Source: Ignavibacteriota bacterium
GTDB lineage: Bacteria > Bacteroidota > Ignavibacteria > Ignavibacteriales > Melioribacteraceae
DNA: 64,000 nt
Direction of reading: 5' to 3'
Assembly: GCA_016708125.1 (NCBI GenBank)
Contig: JADJGF010000001.1
Span: forward strand, 62,001 to 126,000
Shown: positions 1-10,025 of the stretch, in pieces
How the letters are laid out: each line of letters starts with the position of its first letter
Position numbering within the stretch: position 1 is the first letter of the stretch
The notes under the pieces: model-generated
Told to the model about the DNA's origin: nothing
What the model saw: only the letters and a program-made list of their open reading frames with translations
Databases searched by the model: none
Translations under genes and position numbers: made by a program

Positions 1-2539
1 CATTTTCTGCAAGATTATGAGATTTAATTTTTAAATCACTTTCAGAAGCAACTTTCCAAGGTTGACATTTAACTGCCATTTTCCAACCGTAATCGTTATC
101 GGTTGGTGCGCGCCAGAATGTTGGTCTAAATCCTTCAACGTTTTTAATAAATTCTTTTCCCTTAAAATTATAAGAAGTAATTATTCCTTTGTTAAGATCA
201 ATTGTTGTTTTATAATTTTCGCCGGAAATTAAAATTTCATCATCATTTTCATTTACAGAAATTTCACTATTATTTTTTGATGAATTAAGAATAGGTTTAG
301 TTTTTATAGGAATTCTAAATTGTTCATTTGCAACTTCATAATCATTTGGAAGAATTGAACTTTCATCTTTAATAATTTTTACGGAAAGATTTAAGAAATA
401 ATTTTTACCAATATTTTTTTCTAAATCTTCAACATTAATTTTAAATCTTTTTTTGGCTTGAGGTACTATGCCAATATTTTCTTCAGTTCCTTCTTTTATA
501 ATTTTTCCGTCAACTTCAATTGACCAATCAAGATAATAGTTCTTAAGTGTTTTAAAGAAATAATCGTTTGAAATTTCAAATTCTCCGTTCAATAAATCTA
601 TTGGTTGAAATGAAATATCTTGGTAAACTTTTTTCACTTCATAACTGTGAGGCTTTAGAGTTCTATCCGGATAAACAACACCGTTAATTAAAAAATTTCC
701 ATCCGAAGGAACATCTTTCGGTCCGTAATCTCCGCCGAATGTCCAATATCTTTTATCGCCAACTTTTTTCAAAATTCCTTGATCAACCCAATCCCAAATA
801 AATCCGCCTTGTAGATTTGGATATTTTTTAATCATATCCCAATAATCCTTTAAATTTCCCAAACTGTTTCCCATTGCATGAGCATACTCACATTGAATCA
901 GCGGACGATCGTGATAATTTTTTGCATAATTTTCCATATCCCAAATTCTATCATACATTGGAACATAAATATCGGTGTTCCACTCCATATTTGCTCTTTC
1001 ATATTGAACTAGTCTAGTTTCATCACGTTGTTTAATCCAATTGTAAGTGTTGTAAAAATTATAACCGTTACCGGCTTCATTTCCTAAAGACCAAATTATT
1101 ACGCTTGGATGATTTTTATCGCGCTCAACAGCGTTTTTAGTTCTGTACAAATGCGCTTCTAACCAATTCGGATTATTACCAAGAGTTTGACCATTTTGAA
1201 GATTATATCCCATTCCGTGGGATTCGATATTTGCTTCGGCAACTAAGTAAAGTCCATATTTATCGCATAGCTCATACCATAAATCCGGTTGAGGATAATG
1301 ACTCGTTCTTACCGCGTTTACGTTTAACTCTTTCATTCTCTTAATATCCAACATCATAGTTTCTTCATCAACAACTTGACCGGTTAATTGATTAAACTCA
1401 TGAAGATTTACACCTTTAATTAAAATTGGTTTTCCATTTACCAATAACAATCCTTCTTTAATTTCAACATTTCTAAATCCAAATTTGTAAGGAATAATTT
1501 CTTCAACTTTTCCAGTTGATGATTTTAAATAAATAAGCAGCGCATAAAGATTTGGAATTTCGGCCGACCATGATTTTACATTTTTAATTTCATTTTGCAA
1601 ATTAATTTTCTGAATACTATTCTTTTTAATATTTAATGATTTATTTTCTGAAAATATTTTTGTTCCGGATTCATCTATCAATTCATAACTGATTTGCTTT
1701 TGCATATTTTTATTTAGATGATTTTTTATTTCAACATCAATATTAATTTTTCCATCTTTGAAATTATTTATCAATGTTGATTTCACAAAAAAATCTCTAA
1801 CTCTAACTTTTGGCTGAGAATAAATAAAAACATCTCTTGTAATTCCGCTTAATCTCCAAAAATCTTGGCATTCCAAATAACTTCCGTCAGTCCACTTAAT
1901 TACTTCAACAGCTAAATTATTATTTCCATTTTTAACAAAGTTTGTGATGTTAAATTCAGCCGGAGTTTTGCCGTCTTTTGTAAAACCAACTTTCTTTCCG
2001 TTTATCCAAATGTAACCGGCAGATTTAATAGATCCAAAGTGAATGAAAATTTCTCGGTCATTCCATTCATTCGGCATTTCAAATTCTCTTTTATAATATC
2101 CAAAATAATTATTTTCCATATCAACAAACGGCGGAACTTGAGAATTATCAAAAGCCCATTCGTATCTTATATTTGTATAAATCGGAATTCCATACCCCTG
2201 AATTTCCATATTTGAAGGCACGGGAATTTTATCCCATTTTATTGTGCTAAAATCCGTTTCACCAAAATTTTCAATTCTATTATTTATTCCTTGACGAAAG
2301 TTAAAATCCCAAATTCCGTTTAACGAAATCTGCCATTCCGAATTTTCTCTTCGATTTGTTTTTGCTCTATCAATATTGGTGAAAGTCATAAATGTAGAAT
2401 GTGGTTCTTCTTTATTTATACTTTGAATATTAGGATTCTCAAGTTCCGGATGAGGTAATCGATCATATTTTTTTTGTTTCTGAGCAAAGTAAACATTTGA
2501 AAATATTATAGCAGCCAATAAAACATATAGTAATTTCAT
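1..2539 (-). CDS. Beta-galactosidase-type glycoside hydrolase, family GH2 (3' end outside window)
   Basis: I read an uninterrupted frame of 846 residues from an ATG at 2539 to the left edge, with no stop, so the C-terminus is missing. It begins with a signal peptide (MKLLYVLLAAIIFSNVYFAQ), so the enzyme is exported. The order is GH2 sugar-binding domain, immunoglobulin-like domain, TIM barrel, then the start of the C-terminal region. The acid/base is Glu488 in SLGNEAGNG and the nucleophile Glu551 in QCEYAHAMGN, the two LacZ-type signatures. GH2 enzymes of this type remove beta-linked galactose; in this locus pectic galactan or xyloglucan side chains are plausible substrates (inference). It follows GH29 with a 133-bp gap. 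GH2 beta-glucuronidase or mannosidase activity is less likely given the LacZ-like motifs. Confidence 0.93.
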   Translation of the reverse strand, partial: MKLLYVLLAAIIFSNVYFAQKQKKYDRLPHPELENPNIQSINKEEPHSTFMTFTNIDRAKTNRRENSEWQISLNGIWDFNFRQGINNRIENFGETDFSTIKWDKIPVPSNMEIQGYGIPIYTNIRYEWAFDNSQVPPFVDMENNYFGYYKREFEMPNEWNDREIFIHFGSIKSAGYIWINGKKVGFTKDGKTPAEFNITNFVKNGNNNLAVEVIKWTDGSYLECQDFWRLSGITRDVFIYSQPKVRVRDFFVKSTLINNFKDGKINIDVEIKNHLNKNMQKQISYELIDESGTKIFSENKSLNIKKNSIQKINLQNEIKNVKSWSAEIPNLYALLIYLKSSTGKVEEIIPYKFGFRNVEIKEGLLLVNGKPILIKGVNLHEFNQLTGQVVDEETMMLDIKRMKELNVNAVRTSHYPQPDLWYELCDKYGLYLVAEANIESHGMGYNLQNGQTLGNNPNWLEAHLYRTKNAVERDKNHPSVIIWSLGNEAGNGYNFYNTYNWIKQRDETRLVQYERANMEWNTDIYVPMYDRIWDMENYAKNYHDRPLIQCEYAHAMGNSLGNLKDYWDMIKKYPNLQGGFIWDWVDQGILKKVGDKRYWTFGGDYGPKDVPSDGNFLINGVVYPDRTLKPHSYEVKKVYQDISFQPIDLLNGEFEISNDYFFKTLKNYYLDWSIEVDGKIIKEGTEENIGIVPQAKKRFKINVEDLEKNIGKNYFLNLSVKIIKDESSILPNDYEVANEQFRIPIKTKPILNSSKNNSEISVNENDDEILISGENYKTTIDLNKGIITSYNFKGKEFIKNVEGFRPTFWRAPTDNDYGWKMAVKCQPWKVASESDLKIKSHNLAEN

Positions 2540-2672
2540 TAAACTCTCCAAAGATTAATTTTCTTTAAGTACACTACAATTTTTTACAAAAAATTTTAAA
2601 TATTTTTTAATGTGAGTTTTTAAATAATTTTCAAAATCTATTTTATTATTAATTATTTACGATTACGAATTT

Positions 2673-4319
2673 TCAGATAGAATTCGTTTCAATTTTAAAT
2701 ACAATAGAATGATCAGAAGTGAAATTTTCCGGAATAATAATTTTAAGTCCGTTTTCTTCTTGCATCCAATTAATTTTTTCTGAACTTCCAAGTAAACTAA
2801 TATTTAGTAGTTGACAATTTTCTAATAGATTAGAAATTGATGCTAATGCTTTGATTTCAATAGATTTATTTTTAGGAATTCCTAATAAGAAAACATAAAG
2901 CACATTATCTTTTTTGGTAAATCGAATATCTTCGGATGTGAACTTAGTTTTATTTTCATTGAACATTCCGCTCGCTACTTTTGAAGGTCCTTCTCCATAA
3001 ATTTTCCAAGGACGCGTTCCGTAAATAGCTTCTCCATTTATTTTCATCCAAACAGAAATTCCTTTCAGAAATTTTTCTTCAAGAGTATCAATTGTTCCAT
3101 CGCCTTTAATTGGAATACTTAAAAGTAAATTTCCATTTTTACTAACAATATCAATTAATTGATGAACAACTTGCTCAACAGTTTTATATTTGTTTTCATC
3201 AAATATTTTTTTGCTATAATGCCAACTACCTATGCAAGTGCAAGTCTGCCAAGGGTTTTGTTTGAATTCATTCGCAAAACCTCTTTCAATATCTTCCACC
3301 AATCCAGCATTATGATTGCCTTTCATTTCTTTAGCATTAACAACTGCTTCAAGTTGTCCCTTATTCCATAACATACTTGAATTATAGTAATGGGCCGTTA
3401 TATCCATTCCATATTGCCTAAGTGGAAGTTCAAAATTATCAAAATAAAGAAGATCCGGTTTATATGTATCAATCAAATCTTTGCAGCGAAGGAACCAATT
3501 TTCTGCAAATTTTTTATTATCTGGAATTTCTTCAGTCCAAAGTCTATCATTATTATCATGCCAATCATTTATTTCACTTATTGAATTTAATCCATTTGGC
3601 ATAACCATATTTGGTCCGGTATATAAATCTTGCGGATCAAGCCCTTCCCACCATTTACATTTTCCATCATCTTTTGATAAAGAAGCTGCATCATATCTTA
3701 TTCCGGCGTTTGATCCTTCACCATCATATCCGTAAGCTGTTTGAAACCAATGCCAAGCATGAGCTGAGTGATTACTTACTCCAAAATAAATTCCATTTTG
3801 TCTTGCAAGTTTTTCCCAAATTCCAACAATATCTTTTTTCGGACCAATTTTTGTTGAATTCCAGTCGTGATATTTTGAATTATAATTATCAAAATTATCG
3901 TGATGATTTGCTAATGTAACAAAATATTTTGCTCCGGCATCAACATATAATTTCATAAGAGAATCGGGATTCCAATTTTCTGCTTTCCACAAATTATCAA
4001 TTTCCATAAATCCAAATTTTGAAGGATGACCATATTTTTGCAAATGAAAATCATATTGATTATTTCCTTGAATATACATATTTCGTGCATACCAATCGCC
4101 TTGTTCCGGAACACATTGCGCCGACCAGTGTGCCCAAATTCCAAATTTTGCATCACGAAACCAATCCGGACATTTATAATTTTTCTCAAAAGATTCCCAA
4201 GTAGGTTCAAATATTCCACTCTGAATATTAAAATCTTTCTGTTCTTGGGCTATAATTTTACTTGTAAAAATTTGAATAGAAAAAATAATAACGATTAGAA
4301 TCTTTGAAGTTAAGTTCAT
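2673..4319 (-). CDS. Secreted alpha-L-fucosidase, family GH29
   Basis: 548 residues with a signal peptide ending near IIAQEQ. The N-terminal part carries the GH29 signature PDWFRDAKFGIWAHW. The motif DLLYFDNF places the likely nucleophile at Asp294, equivalent to the Asp of the family's LWFDG motif. HDNFD near residue 140 and KNGNLLLSIP near 395 are further GH29 hallmarks. The enzyme would remove terminal alpha-L-fucose, which in plant walls occurs on xyloglucan and rhamnogalacturonan II. It is the second-last gene of the glycan cluster. The 162-bp gap to the upstream dehydrogenase contains a 73-bp palindromic repeat. No regulatory site was recognised. Confidence 0.93.
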   Translation of the reverse strand: MNLTSKILIVIIFSIQIFTSKIIAQEQKDFNIQSGIFEPTWESFEKNYKCPDWFRDAKFGIWAHWSAQCVPEQGDWYARNMYIQGNNQYDFHLQKYGHPSKFGFMEIDNLWKAENWNPDSLMKLYVDAGAKYFVTLANHHDNFDNYNSKYHDWNSTKIGPKKDIVGIWEKLARQNGIYFGVSNHSAHAWHWFQTAYGYDGEGSNAGIRYDAASLSKDDGKCKWWEGLDPQDLYTGPNMVMPNGLNSISEINDWHDNNDRLWTEEIPDNKKFAENWFLRCKDLIDTYKPDLLYFDNFELPLRQYGMDITAHYYNSSMLWNKGQLEAVVNAKEMKGNHNAGLVEDIERGFANEFKQNPWQTCTCIGSWHYSKKIFDENKYKTVEQVVHQLIDIVSKNGNLLLSIPIKGDGTIDTLEEKFLKGISVWMKINGEAIYGTRPWKIYGEGPSKVASGMFNENKTKFTSEDIRFTKKDNVLYVFLLGIPKNKSIEIKALASISNLLENCQLLNISLLGSSEKINWMQEENGLKIIIPENFTSDHSIVFKIETNSI

Positions 4320-4389
4320 TATGAAACCTATTTAATTATTATTGAATCACTAATGATTATGAAACTTCTAAAAAATTAAATTAAAGGTA

Positions 4390-4462
4390 CTTGTCATTCC
4401 CACGAAAGTGGGAATCCAGAGAGAATTCAATAGATTCCCGTTTTCACGGGAATGACATTTTG
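4390..4462. repeat. 73-bp palindromic repeat, copy A
   Basis: Two short hairpins lie back to back: CATTCCCACGAAAGTGGGAATCC, and GATTCCCGTTTTCACGGGAATG. Its reverse complement matches 63130-63202 with three mismatches over 73 bp. It sits between the GH29 and dehydrogenase genes. It may act as a transcript-end hairpin, but neither stem is followed by a T-run. Confidence 0.85.
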
Positions 4463-4481
4463 AATATTTCAGAAGTCTCGA

Positions 4482-5540
4482 TTATTTTAATTCCTCATCG
4501 AAAACAACGGCAACTTTACCGCATTTACCGGAAGCCATTACTGCGTATGCCTCTTCAACTTTTTCAAGAGGAAATCTATGAGTTATTAAATCTTCCGGGT
4601 GAATTCCCCATCTTACAATTCGTTCAACAAGTTCTTCCATTCTCCAAATATTAGTAACCCAAGATCCATAAATTGTTTTTTGATCATGTATAATATCCGG
4701 CGATGGATTGAATGTACATGATCCGCCTTCTCCAACAAATACAATTTTTCCCCATTTTCGTGCAGCTTGAATACTTAACAGTCTTGCTTTATCATTTGCA
4801 GAACATTCTATTGATTTTTCAACTCCATATCCGCCGGTTAAATTTTTTATTTCATTAACATTATTATTTCCAGCTTTAAGAACATAATTGAACAAACCGG
4901 TATTTTGTGCAATTTCAATTCTTTCGTCAATAACTTCAACACCAATAATATTTTTTGAACCAAGAGCTTTGCATAACATTGCGGCAGCTAATCCAACCGG
5001 TCCCAAACCAGTTATTAATACAGCATCATTTCCGGAAATTCCAATTTTTTCAATTGCTTCATATACTGTTCCAAATCCGCATGCAACTTGAGCTCCATCT
5101 GAATATGATAATTCATCCGGCAGTAATACCAAATCTTTTTCTTCTGCTAGTAAATATTCTGCCATTCCGCCATCGCGCTGCCAGCCGTATGCCCTTCGAT
5201 ATTCGCTTGTGCACGAAATCATGTAACCTCTTCTGCAATCATTGCACACACCGCAACCCGAAATATGATAAACAATTACTCTATCATTTTCTTTAAATCT
5301 TCTGCAGCTGGGACCTACTTCAATAATTTGACCGCAAGGTTCGTGTCCGGCAATCATACCGGATTGATATCCTTCCGGACCTTTTCCCAAATGTTCGTGA
5401 TAAATGCATCTAATATCTGAACCGCAAATTGTTGACGATTTAACTTTTATTAAAACTTCTCCATGTCCAGGTTTTGGAATATCAAATTCCATTAACATTG
5501 TTGAACTATTGCCCGGTAAAACTGCTCCTTTCATTTTCAT
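4482..5540 (-). CDS. Zinc-dependent medium-chain alcohol/polyol dehydrogenase
   Basis: 352 residues. Catalytic zinc ligands are visible as CGSD (near residue 39) and GHE (near 66). The structural zinc is held by the four cysteines in GCGVCNDCRRGYMISC, and the cofactor site is GLGPVGLAA. This is the threonine/sorbitol dehydrogenase branch of the MDR superfamily: oxidation of a secondary alcohol of a polyol or sugar with NAD(P). No signal peptide, so cytoplasmic. It is 26 bp downstream of an aldo/keto reductase, so the two probably form an interconverting redox pair on a sugar or polyol from the locus (inference). Exact substrate cannot be read from sequence. AAGGAAA precedes the ATG. Confidence 0.88.
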   Translation of the reverse strand: MKMKGAVLPGNSSTMLMEFDIPKPGHGEVLIKVKSSTICGSDIRCIYHEHLGKGPEGYQSGMIAGHEPCGQIIEVGPSCRRFKENDRVIVYHISGCGVCNDCRRGYMISCTSEYRRAYGWQRDGGMAEYLLAEEKDLVLLPDELSYSDGAQVACGFGTVYEAIEKIGISGNDAVLITGLGPVGLAAAMLCKALGSKNIIGVEVIDERIEIAQNTGLFNYVLKAGNNNVNEIKNLTGGYGVEKSIECSANDKARLLSIQAARKWGKIVFVGEGGSCTFNPSPDIIHDQKTIYGSWVTNIWRMEELVERIVRWGIHPEDLITHRFPLEKVEEAYAVMASGKCGKVAVVFDEELK

Positions 5541-5566
5541 TTAAAAATTTCCTTAAATAATTTTAG

Positions 5567-6568
5567 TTAAGAGGGAATGTTTCCATTTAGGTCCCAAAGA
5601 TCTTCCCAAGATTGATTATCTTTCCAAAGAAATACTTGACCTTTTATTAATCTGCAATTCTTATCAATTTTAGAAATTTCTTCGATATCTTCATTAGTAA
5701 GCTGAGTATTTATAATAGCATTTAGATTTTCCATATAATGATTGACAGAAAATGGTATTGGAATTTGTCCACGCTTAACTGCCCACGCTAAACTCACGTC
5801 GGATGGTCTTACATTTAATCTTTTAGAAATTCTTTGTATTACTGGATCTTCTAAATCAACTGTATCATCATTTGTTCTATCGCGATCCGGTCTTCCGGGT
5901 GAACCAAGCGGACTATATCCAATAGGTTGAATATCATTTTCAATGCAAAAATTAAAAAGTTCCGGCTGCTGAAAATGCGGATGCAATTCCATTTCATTAC
6001 ATGATGGTTTAATTTTACAATCTCTTAAAACCAATTTCAATTTTGGGATTGTCATGTTTGAAGTGCCAATATTTTTTACTAATCCCATCTCAACTAAACT
6101 TTCCATTTGCTGCCAAGTTTTCATGTAGTTTTCATGAATATAGGGTTTTGCATTAGAGCTTCTTGCACTTACATCACATTTTGGTGGATGGTAATTTGGA
6201 AATGGCCAATGAACTAAATATAAATCTAAATAATCTAACTGAAGATCACTCAAAGATTGTTTGCATGATTCAATTACTTGATCATGTTTATCATTCCAAA
6301 CTTTTGATGTAATCCACAATTCTTCCCTTTTAACAATCCCTTCTTTCAAACATTCATTTATTTTCTTGCCAATTTCTTTTTCGTTTCCGTAAACAGAAGC
6401 ACAATCAATATGCCTATATCCGCCAATGATAGCATTTTTAACAGTTTCGGCAACTGTTTCAGAATCGACAGAATCTGATCCGAATGTTCCTAAACCAATT
6501 ACAGGTATTTCACTTCCATTATTTAATATTTTAAGTGGTACATTTTTAGGTTTAATTTCTGAATTCAT
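5567..6568 (-). CDS. Aldo/keto reductase
   Basis: 333 residues with the AKR signatures: GLGTFGSD at the start of the barrel, DCASVYGNEKEIG carrying catalytic Asp and Tyr, the catalytic Lys in WITSKVWN, His in YLVHWPF, and the cofactor-binding IPIPFSVN strand. It reduces an aldehyde or ketone with NAD(P)H. Cytoplasmic. It is co-directional with the zinc alcohol dehydrogenase (26-bp gap), and a 260-bp gap separates it from aldose 1-epimerase upstream, so this pair may have its own promoter. The substrate is unknown; a uronate or pentose from pectin would fit the context. Confidence 0.88.
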   Translation of the reverse strand: MNSEIKPKNVPLKILNNGSEIPVIGLGTFGSDSVDSETVAETVKNAIIGGYRHIDCASVYGNEKEIGKKINECLKEGIVKREELWITSKVWNDKHDQVIESCKQSLSDLQLDYLDLYLVHWPFPNYHPPKCDVSARSSNAKPYIHENYMKTWQQMESLVEMGLVKNIGTSNMTIPKLKLVLRDCKIKPSCNEMELHPHFQQPELFNFCIENDIQPIGYSPLGSPGRPDRDRTNDDTVDLEDPVIQRISKRLNVRPSDVSLAWAVKRGQIPIPFSVNHYMENLNAIINTQLTNEDIEEISKIDKNCRLIKGQVFLWKDNQSWEDLWDLNGNIPS

Positions 6569-6828
6569 ATTTTTTCCTAAATTTTAGACTAACCAATACG
6601 TTAATTTTTTCCACCTTTGGTTTTTATTTTATGAGGCTTCCGACAAATTAAAAAGTGAGAATTTCATAGTTTACAATCCGTCTGCTGACCGCTAACGCCA
6701 ATAATACTTTGAATCAGTTAGCTAACGGATTCAGAAGTAACCATAAGCTAAAAATCAATATTTATAAATCTAACAGTTGAATAATCTTTCGTAAAAATCC
6801 AAGCAATAAAAAATATTTTCTAAAATAT
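6569..6828. other. 260-bp gap, possible promoter region of the reductase-dehydrogenase pair
   Basis: No reading frame or RNA gene seen. The centre is less AT-rich than the other gaps and has the direct repeat GCTAACG at 6691-6697 and 6721-6727, 30 bp apart. The CG-centred palindrome found ahead of other operons in this locus is absent. Confidence 0.4.
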
Positions 6829-7965
6829 TTATTTAATTGAAAATCGATAAATAGTAATCTGTTTATACGTTTCACCGGGTTTTAATATTGCGTTTGGAAA
6901 ATCTTTTTTATTTGGTGAATCCGGATAAACTTGAGACTCAAGACATAAGCCAGTTCTAAAATTATATTTTATATTATTTTTCCCAATTGATGTTCCATCC
7001 AAAAAATTTCCGGAGTAGAATTGCAATCCAGGCTGATCTGATAATATTTCCATAAATCTTCCGGAAGTTGAATCATACAAACTTGCAATATTTTTCAAAC
7101 TTCCATCATAATTATTAATTGCCCAGTTGTGATCATAACCTTTTCCGAATTTTAATTGTTCAAAATCATTATTAATTCTTTCTCCAATTTTTGTAGGTTT
7201 TCTAAAATCCATGGGAGTGTTTTCAACTTTTTCTAATTCACCGGTTGTAATTAATCCCTTATCAACCGGAGTAATATAATCAGCATCAATCTTCAGCTTG
7301 TGATCCAAAATTGTATTTTCAAATGATCCACTTAAATTAAAATACGAATGATGAGTTGGATTTGATATCGTTGGTTTATCAGTCGTTGCAGAATACTCAA
7401 TTTTAAGTTCGTTGTTATTTGTTAAAGTATAAGTAACATGAATATTCATATTTCCCGGATATCCCTCTTCTCCATCTGGACTTGTGTAAGAAAGTTTTAA
7501 ACTTTCACCTTCTTTATTTTGAATTAACTCGCTCTTCCATAAAACTTTATTAAATCCAATTTTACCGCCGTGTAAATGATTTTCGCCATCATTAATTGTA
7601 AGTTGAAATTCATTTTCATCAATTTTAAATTTTCCTTTACCAATTCTATTTCCGTAACGTCCAACTGTTGCACCGAAGTAAGAAGTTCCGTTAACATAAT
7701 TTTCAAGATTATCATATCCCAAAACAATATCTTCAAATTTTCCATTTTTATCCGGAACGAAAAGCGAAACAATTGTTGCACCATAATTGATTATTTTTGC
7801 TTCAATGCCTGAAGAATTTTTTAATGTAAATAGATAAACTTCACGACCGTCATTTAGTTTTCCAAAAAGTGTTTTGTTTTTTTGTGTAACTTTTTTTTCA
7901 TCGGAGCTGCATGATATTATAGTTAATAACGTAAACATCAAAAAAAATAAATTTAGTTTTATCAT
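6829..7965 (-). CDS. galM: Aldose 1-epimerase, lipoprotein form
   Basis: 378 residues. The N-terminus is a lipoprotein signal (LLTIISC lipobox), so this epimerase is probably membrane-anchored on the outer side of the cytoplasmic membrane. GalM motifs are clear: NYGATIVSLFVPDK, GATVGRYGNRIGKG, the NDGENHLHGG segment, the catalytic His in PTHHSYFNLSG, and the catalytic Glu in GLCLESQVYPDSP near the C-terminus. It interconverts alpha and beta anomers of sugars released by the glycosidases. It follows the GH127 gene by 50 bp. GGGAAA lies just upstream of the ATG. Confidence 0.94.
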   Translation of the reverse strand: MIKLNLFFLMFTLLTIISCSSDEKKVTQKNKTLFGKLNDGREVYLFTLKNSSGIEAKIINYGATIVSLFVPDKNGKFEDIVLGYDNLENYVNGTSYFGATVGRYGNRIGKGKFKIDENEFQLTINDGENHLHGGKIGFNKVLWKSELIQNKEGESLKLSYTSPDGEEGYPGNMNIHVTYTLTNNNELKIEYSATTDKPTISNPTHHSYFNLSGSFENTILDHKLKIDADYITPVDKGLITTGELEKVENTPMDFRKPTKIGERINNDFEQLKFGKGYDHNWAINNYDGSLKNIASLYDSTSGRFMEILSDQPGLQFYSGNFLDGTSIGKNNIKYNFRTGLCLESQVYPDSPNKKDFPNAILKPGETYKQITIYRFSIK

Positions 7966-8015
7966 TTTATTTCCCGCTGGTTTGATTTAATAATTAAGAT
8001 TGTGTTTTTATAAAG

Positions 8016-9986
8016 TTATTTTCTTTTTAACCAAACTGACATTTCACCAATTCCTCTATGCGACCAAGCATAATATGGAATTAACTTAAGCTCAGTCTGC
8101 TTACCGTTTTCTCTCTCAACATTTCCTTTTATTTCAACTATTCCATTTAGATTGGCTTCATTAAATTCAGCAGAAAAATTTGCTTCATCCGGAACAACTA
8201 TATCAAATATTTTTCCTTCGTTATCTATCCCTTCAGCACAGTAAACAATTGGTCCTCGTTCAATTGCCACCATATTTTTATCATCTATTACACTTTCATT
8301 TGCAATAACTTTTTTAATTTCCATAGGCAGATTAAGTTCTAATAAAACTCCACTTTTCCACTTTCTATCTAAAGTTAAATATCCTTTTTGAAAATTATAA
8401 TCAATTATTTCATTATTCAACTTTATTGAATATTTATTTTCTGTTTTATCGATATAAGAATATAAATTGCTTGGAATTGGAGAATTTTTTGTCCATCCGG
8501 GAATTCTAATTTTTAGAGTGAATTTAATTTCTTGTTCGGTTTCAATCTTAAAATTTATTTTTCCATCCCAAGGATAATTATTACTTTGGATAATTTTAAA
8601 TTCATTTTCACCAACTTTAATTTTTGTCTCATTTGCAATAAATAAATTTACATAAACCGTATCACTATTTTGAGCGTAAATATAATCGGAAACCGAAGGT
8701 AAGAAGCGGATAATATTAGAGGGACAACATGAACAATCAAACCATTCTTTTCTTGTTAACGCACCTTGATTGAATTTATAATTTCCATCCGAAGTAAGGC
8801 AGTTCGGGTAAAAAAACGAATCTCCGCTTAATGAAACTCCGGCAATCATTCCGTTATAAAGAGTTCGTTCTAAAACATCAATATATTTTGAATCGCCGTG
8901 TAAGAGAAACATTCTGTAATTCCAATAAACATTGCCTATTGCAGCGCAAGTTTCATTGTACGCCGTTAAATTTGGTAATTCATAATCATTTCCAAATACT
9001 TCACCGTGATGCAATGCACCAATTCCGCCGGTAATATAAATTTTCTTCGATACAACATTTTCCCAAATATTATTAATTGCACTCAAATAATTTTTTTCAT
9101 TCATCATGGCGGCAATATCTGTCATTCCAGCATACATATAAACAGCTCTAACTGCATGCCCAACTGCTTCGTTCTGCATTATAACCGGTAAATGATCTTG
9201 ATTATATGAACCATATAATTTATGTCCGGTAGAATCACCGCGAATATCCAAAAAGAATTTTGCTAAATTTAGATATTTAATATTATCCGTAGCTTTGTAC
9301 AATTTTATTAATCCGGTTTCGATAATTTGATGTCCCGGCGGAGTAAGAAGTTTTTCATTACCGAATGTATTATCAATCAAATCTGCATTTTTCAAAGCGA
9401 TATTCAGAAAATTTATTTTTCCGGTTGCACGATAATGAGCATAAGCAGCTTCGTATAAATGTCCGGCATTATATAATTCATGGCTTGCACCTAAATTAAA
9501 CCAACGCGGACCGTGCTTAACCCAATTTGCGGGTGTTGTTGTAGAATCTATAGTTTTCCAAGTTGTTAAATATCCGTCGTCTTCTTGTGCGGCAGCAATT
9601 TTCTCAATTATATCATCAATATATTTATCCAAAATTTTATCGGGATTTGTCTGCAAAGAATATGAAGCACCTTCTATTATTTTGTAAACATCGGTTTCAT
9701 CAAAAGGCATTAACCCTTCATATTTTCCTTCAAGTAAACCGCCGGCTCTTTCAAAATTTCTAATTCTGCCTTCTTCTTCACATTTATTAAAACCAAATGG
9801 AATTGTAATTTCACGATTTGTATTAACTCTTTCATTCCAGAAATTATCTGTTAATTTTACTTTTGTAAATGGTACAGTTGAAATTGGATAATTATTTTGA
9901 GGAGGTTCAATTTGAAAAGCATAGTAATTAATAAAAAATATTAAACAATAAATTAAAATAAACTTAACTTTTTTTATAAATTGCAT
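8016..9986 (-). CDS. Secreted beta-L-arabinofuranosidase, family GH127
   Basis: 656 residues with an N-terminal hydrophobic signal. The (alpha/alpha)6 barrel carries the GH127 zinc/cysteine site: Glu345 and Cys347 in YNETCAA, and Cys420-Cys421 in DCSCCPSN. In the characterised family member HypBA1 the first Cys of the CC pair is the nucleophile, so Cys420 is the predicted nucleophile here. The enzyme releases beta-L-arabinofuranose; in this locus arabinan, RG-II or extensin-type arabinosides are candidates. It lies between galM and a dead GH27 gene, 39 bp behind the latter. Confidence 0.93.
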   Translation of the reverse strand: MQFIKKVKFILIYCLIFFINYYAFQIEPPQNNYPISTVPFTKVKLTDNFWNERVNTNREITIPFGFNKCEEEGRIRNFERAGGLLEGKYEGLMPFDETDVYKIIEGASYSLQTNPDKILDKYIDDIIEKIAAAQEDDGYLTTWKTIDSTTTPANWVKHGPRWFNLGASHELYNAGHLYEAAYAHYRATGKINFLNIALKNADLIDNTFGNEKLLTPPGHQIIETGLIKLYKATDNIKYLNLAKFFLDIRGDSTGHKLYGSYNQDHLPVIMQNEAVGHAVRAVYMYAGMTDIAAMMNEKNYLSAINNIWENVVSKKIYITGGIGALHHGEVFGNDYELPNLTAYNETCAAIGNVYWNYRMFLLHGDSKYIDVLERTLYNGMIAGVSLSGDSFFYPNCLTSDGNYKFNQGALTRKEWFDCSCCPSNIIRFLPSVSDYIYAQNSDTVYVNLFIANETKIKVGENEFKIIQSNNYPWDGKINFKIETEQEIKFTLKIRIPGWTKNSPIPSNLYSYIDKTENKYSIKLNNEIIDYNFQKGYLTLDRKWKSGVLLELNLPMEIKKVIANESVIDDKNMVAIERGPIVYCAEGIDNEGKIFDIVVPDEANFSAEFNEANLNGIVEIKGNVERENGKQTELKLIPYYAWSHRGIGEMSVWLKRK

Positions 9987-10025
9987 TTTTTCAGCCGAAT
10001 TAATATTAGAACAATTAGAGTTTAA

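Noticed and set aside
6691..6727. GCTAACG repeats as an integron attC site
   Set aside because: The pair is direct rather than inverted and lacks attC core spacing.
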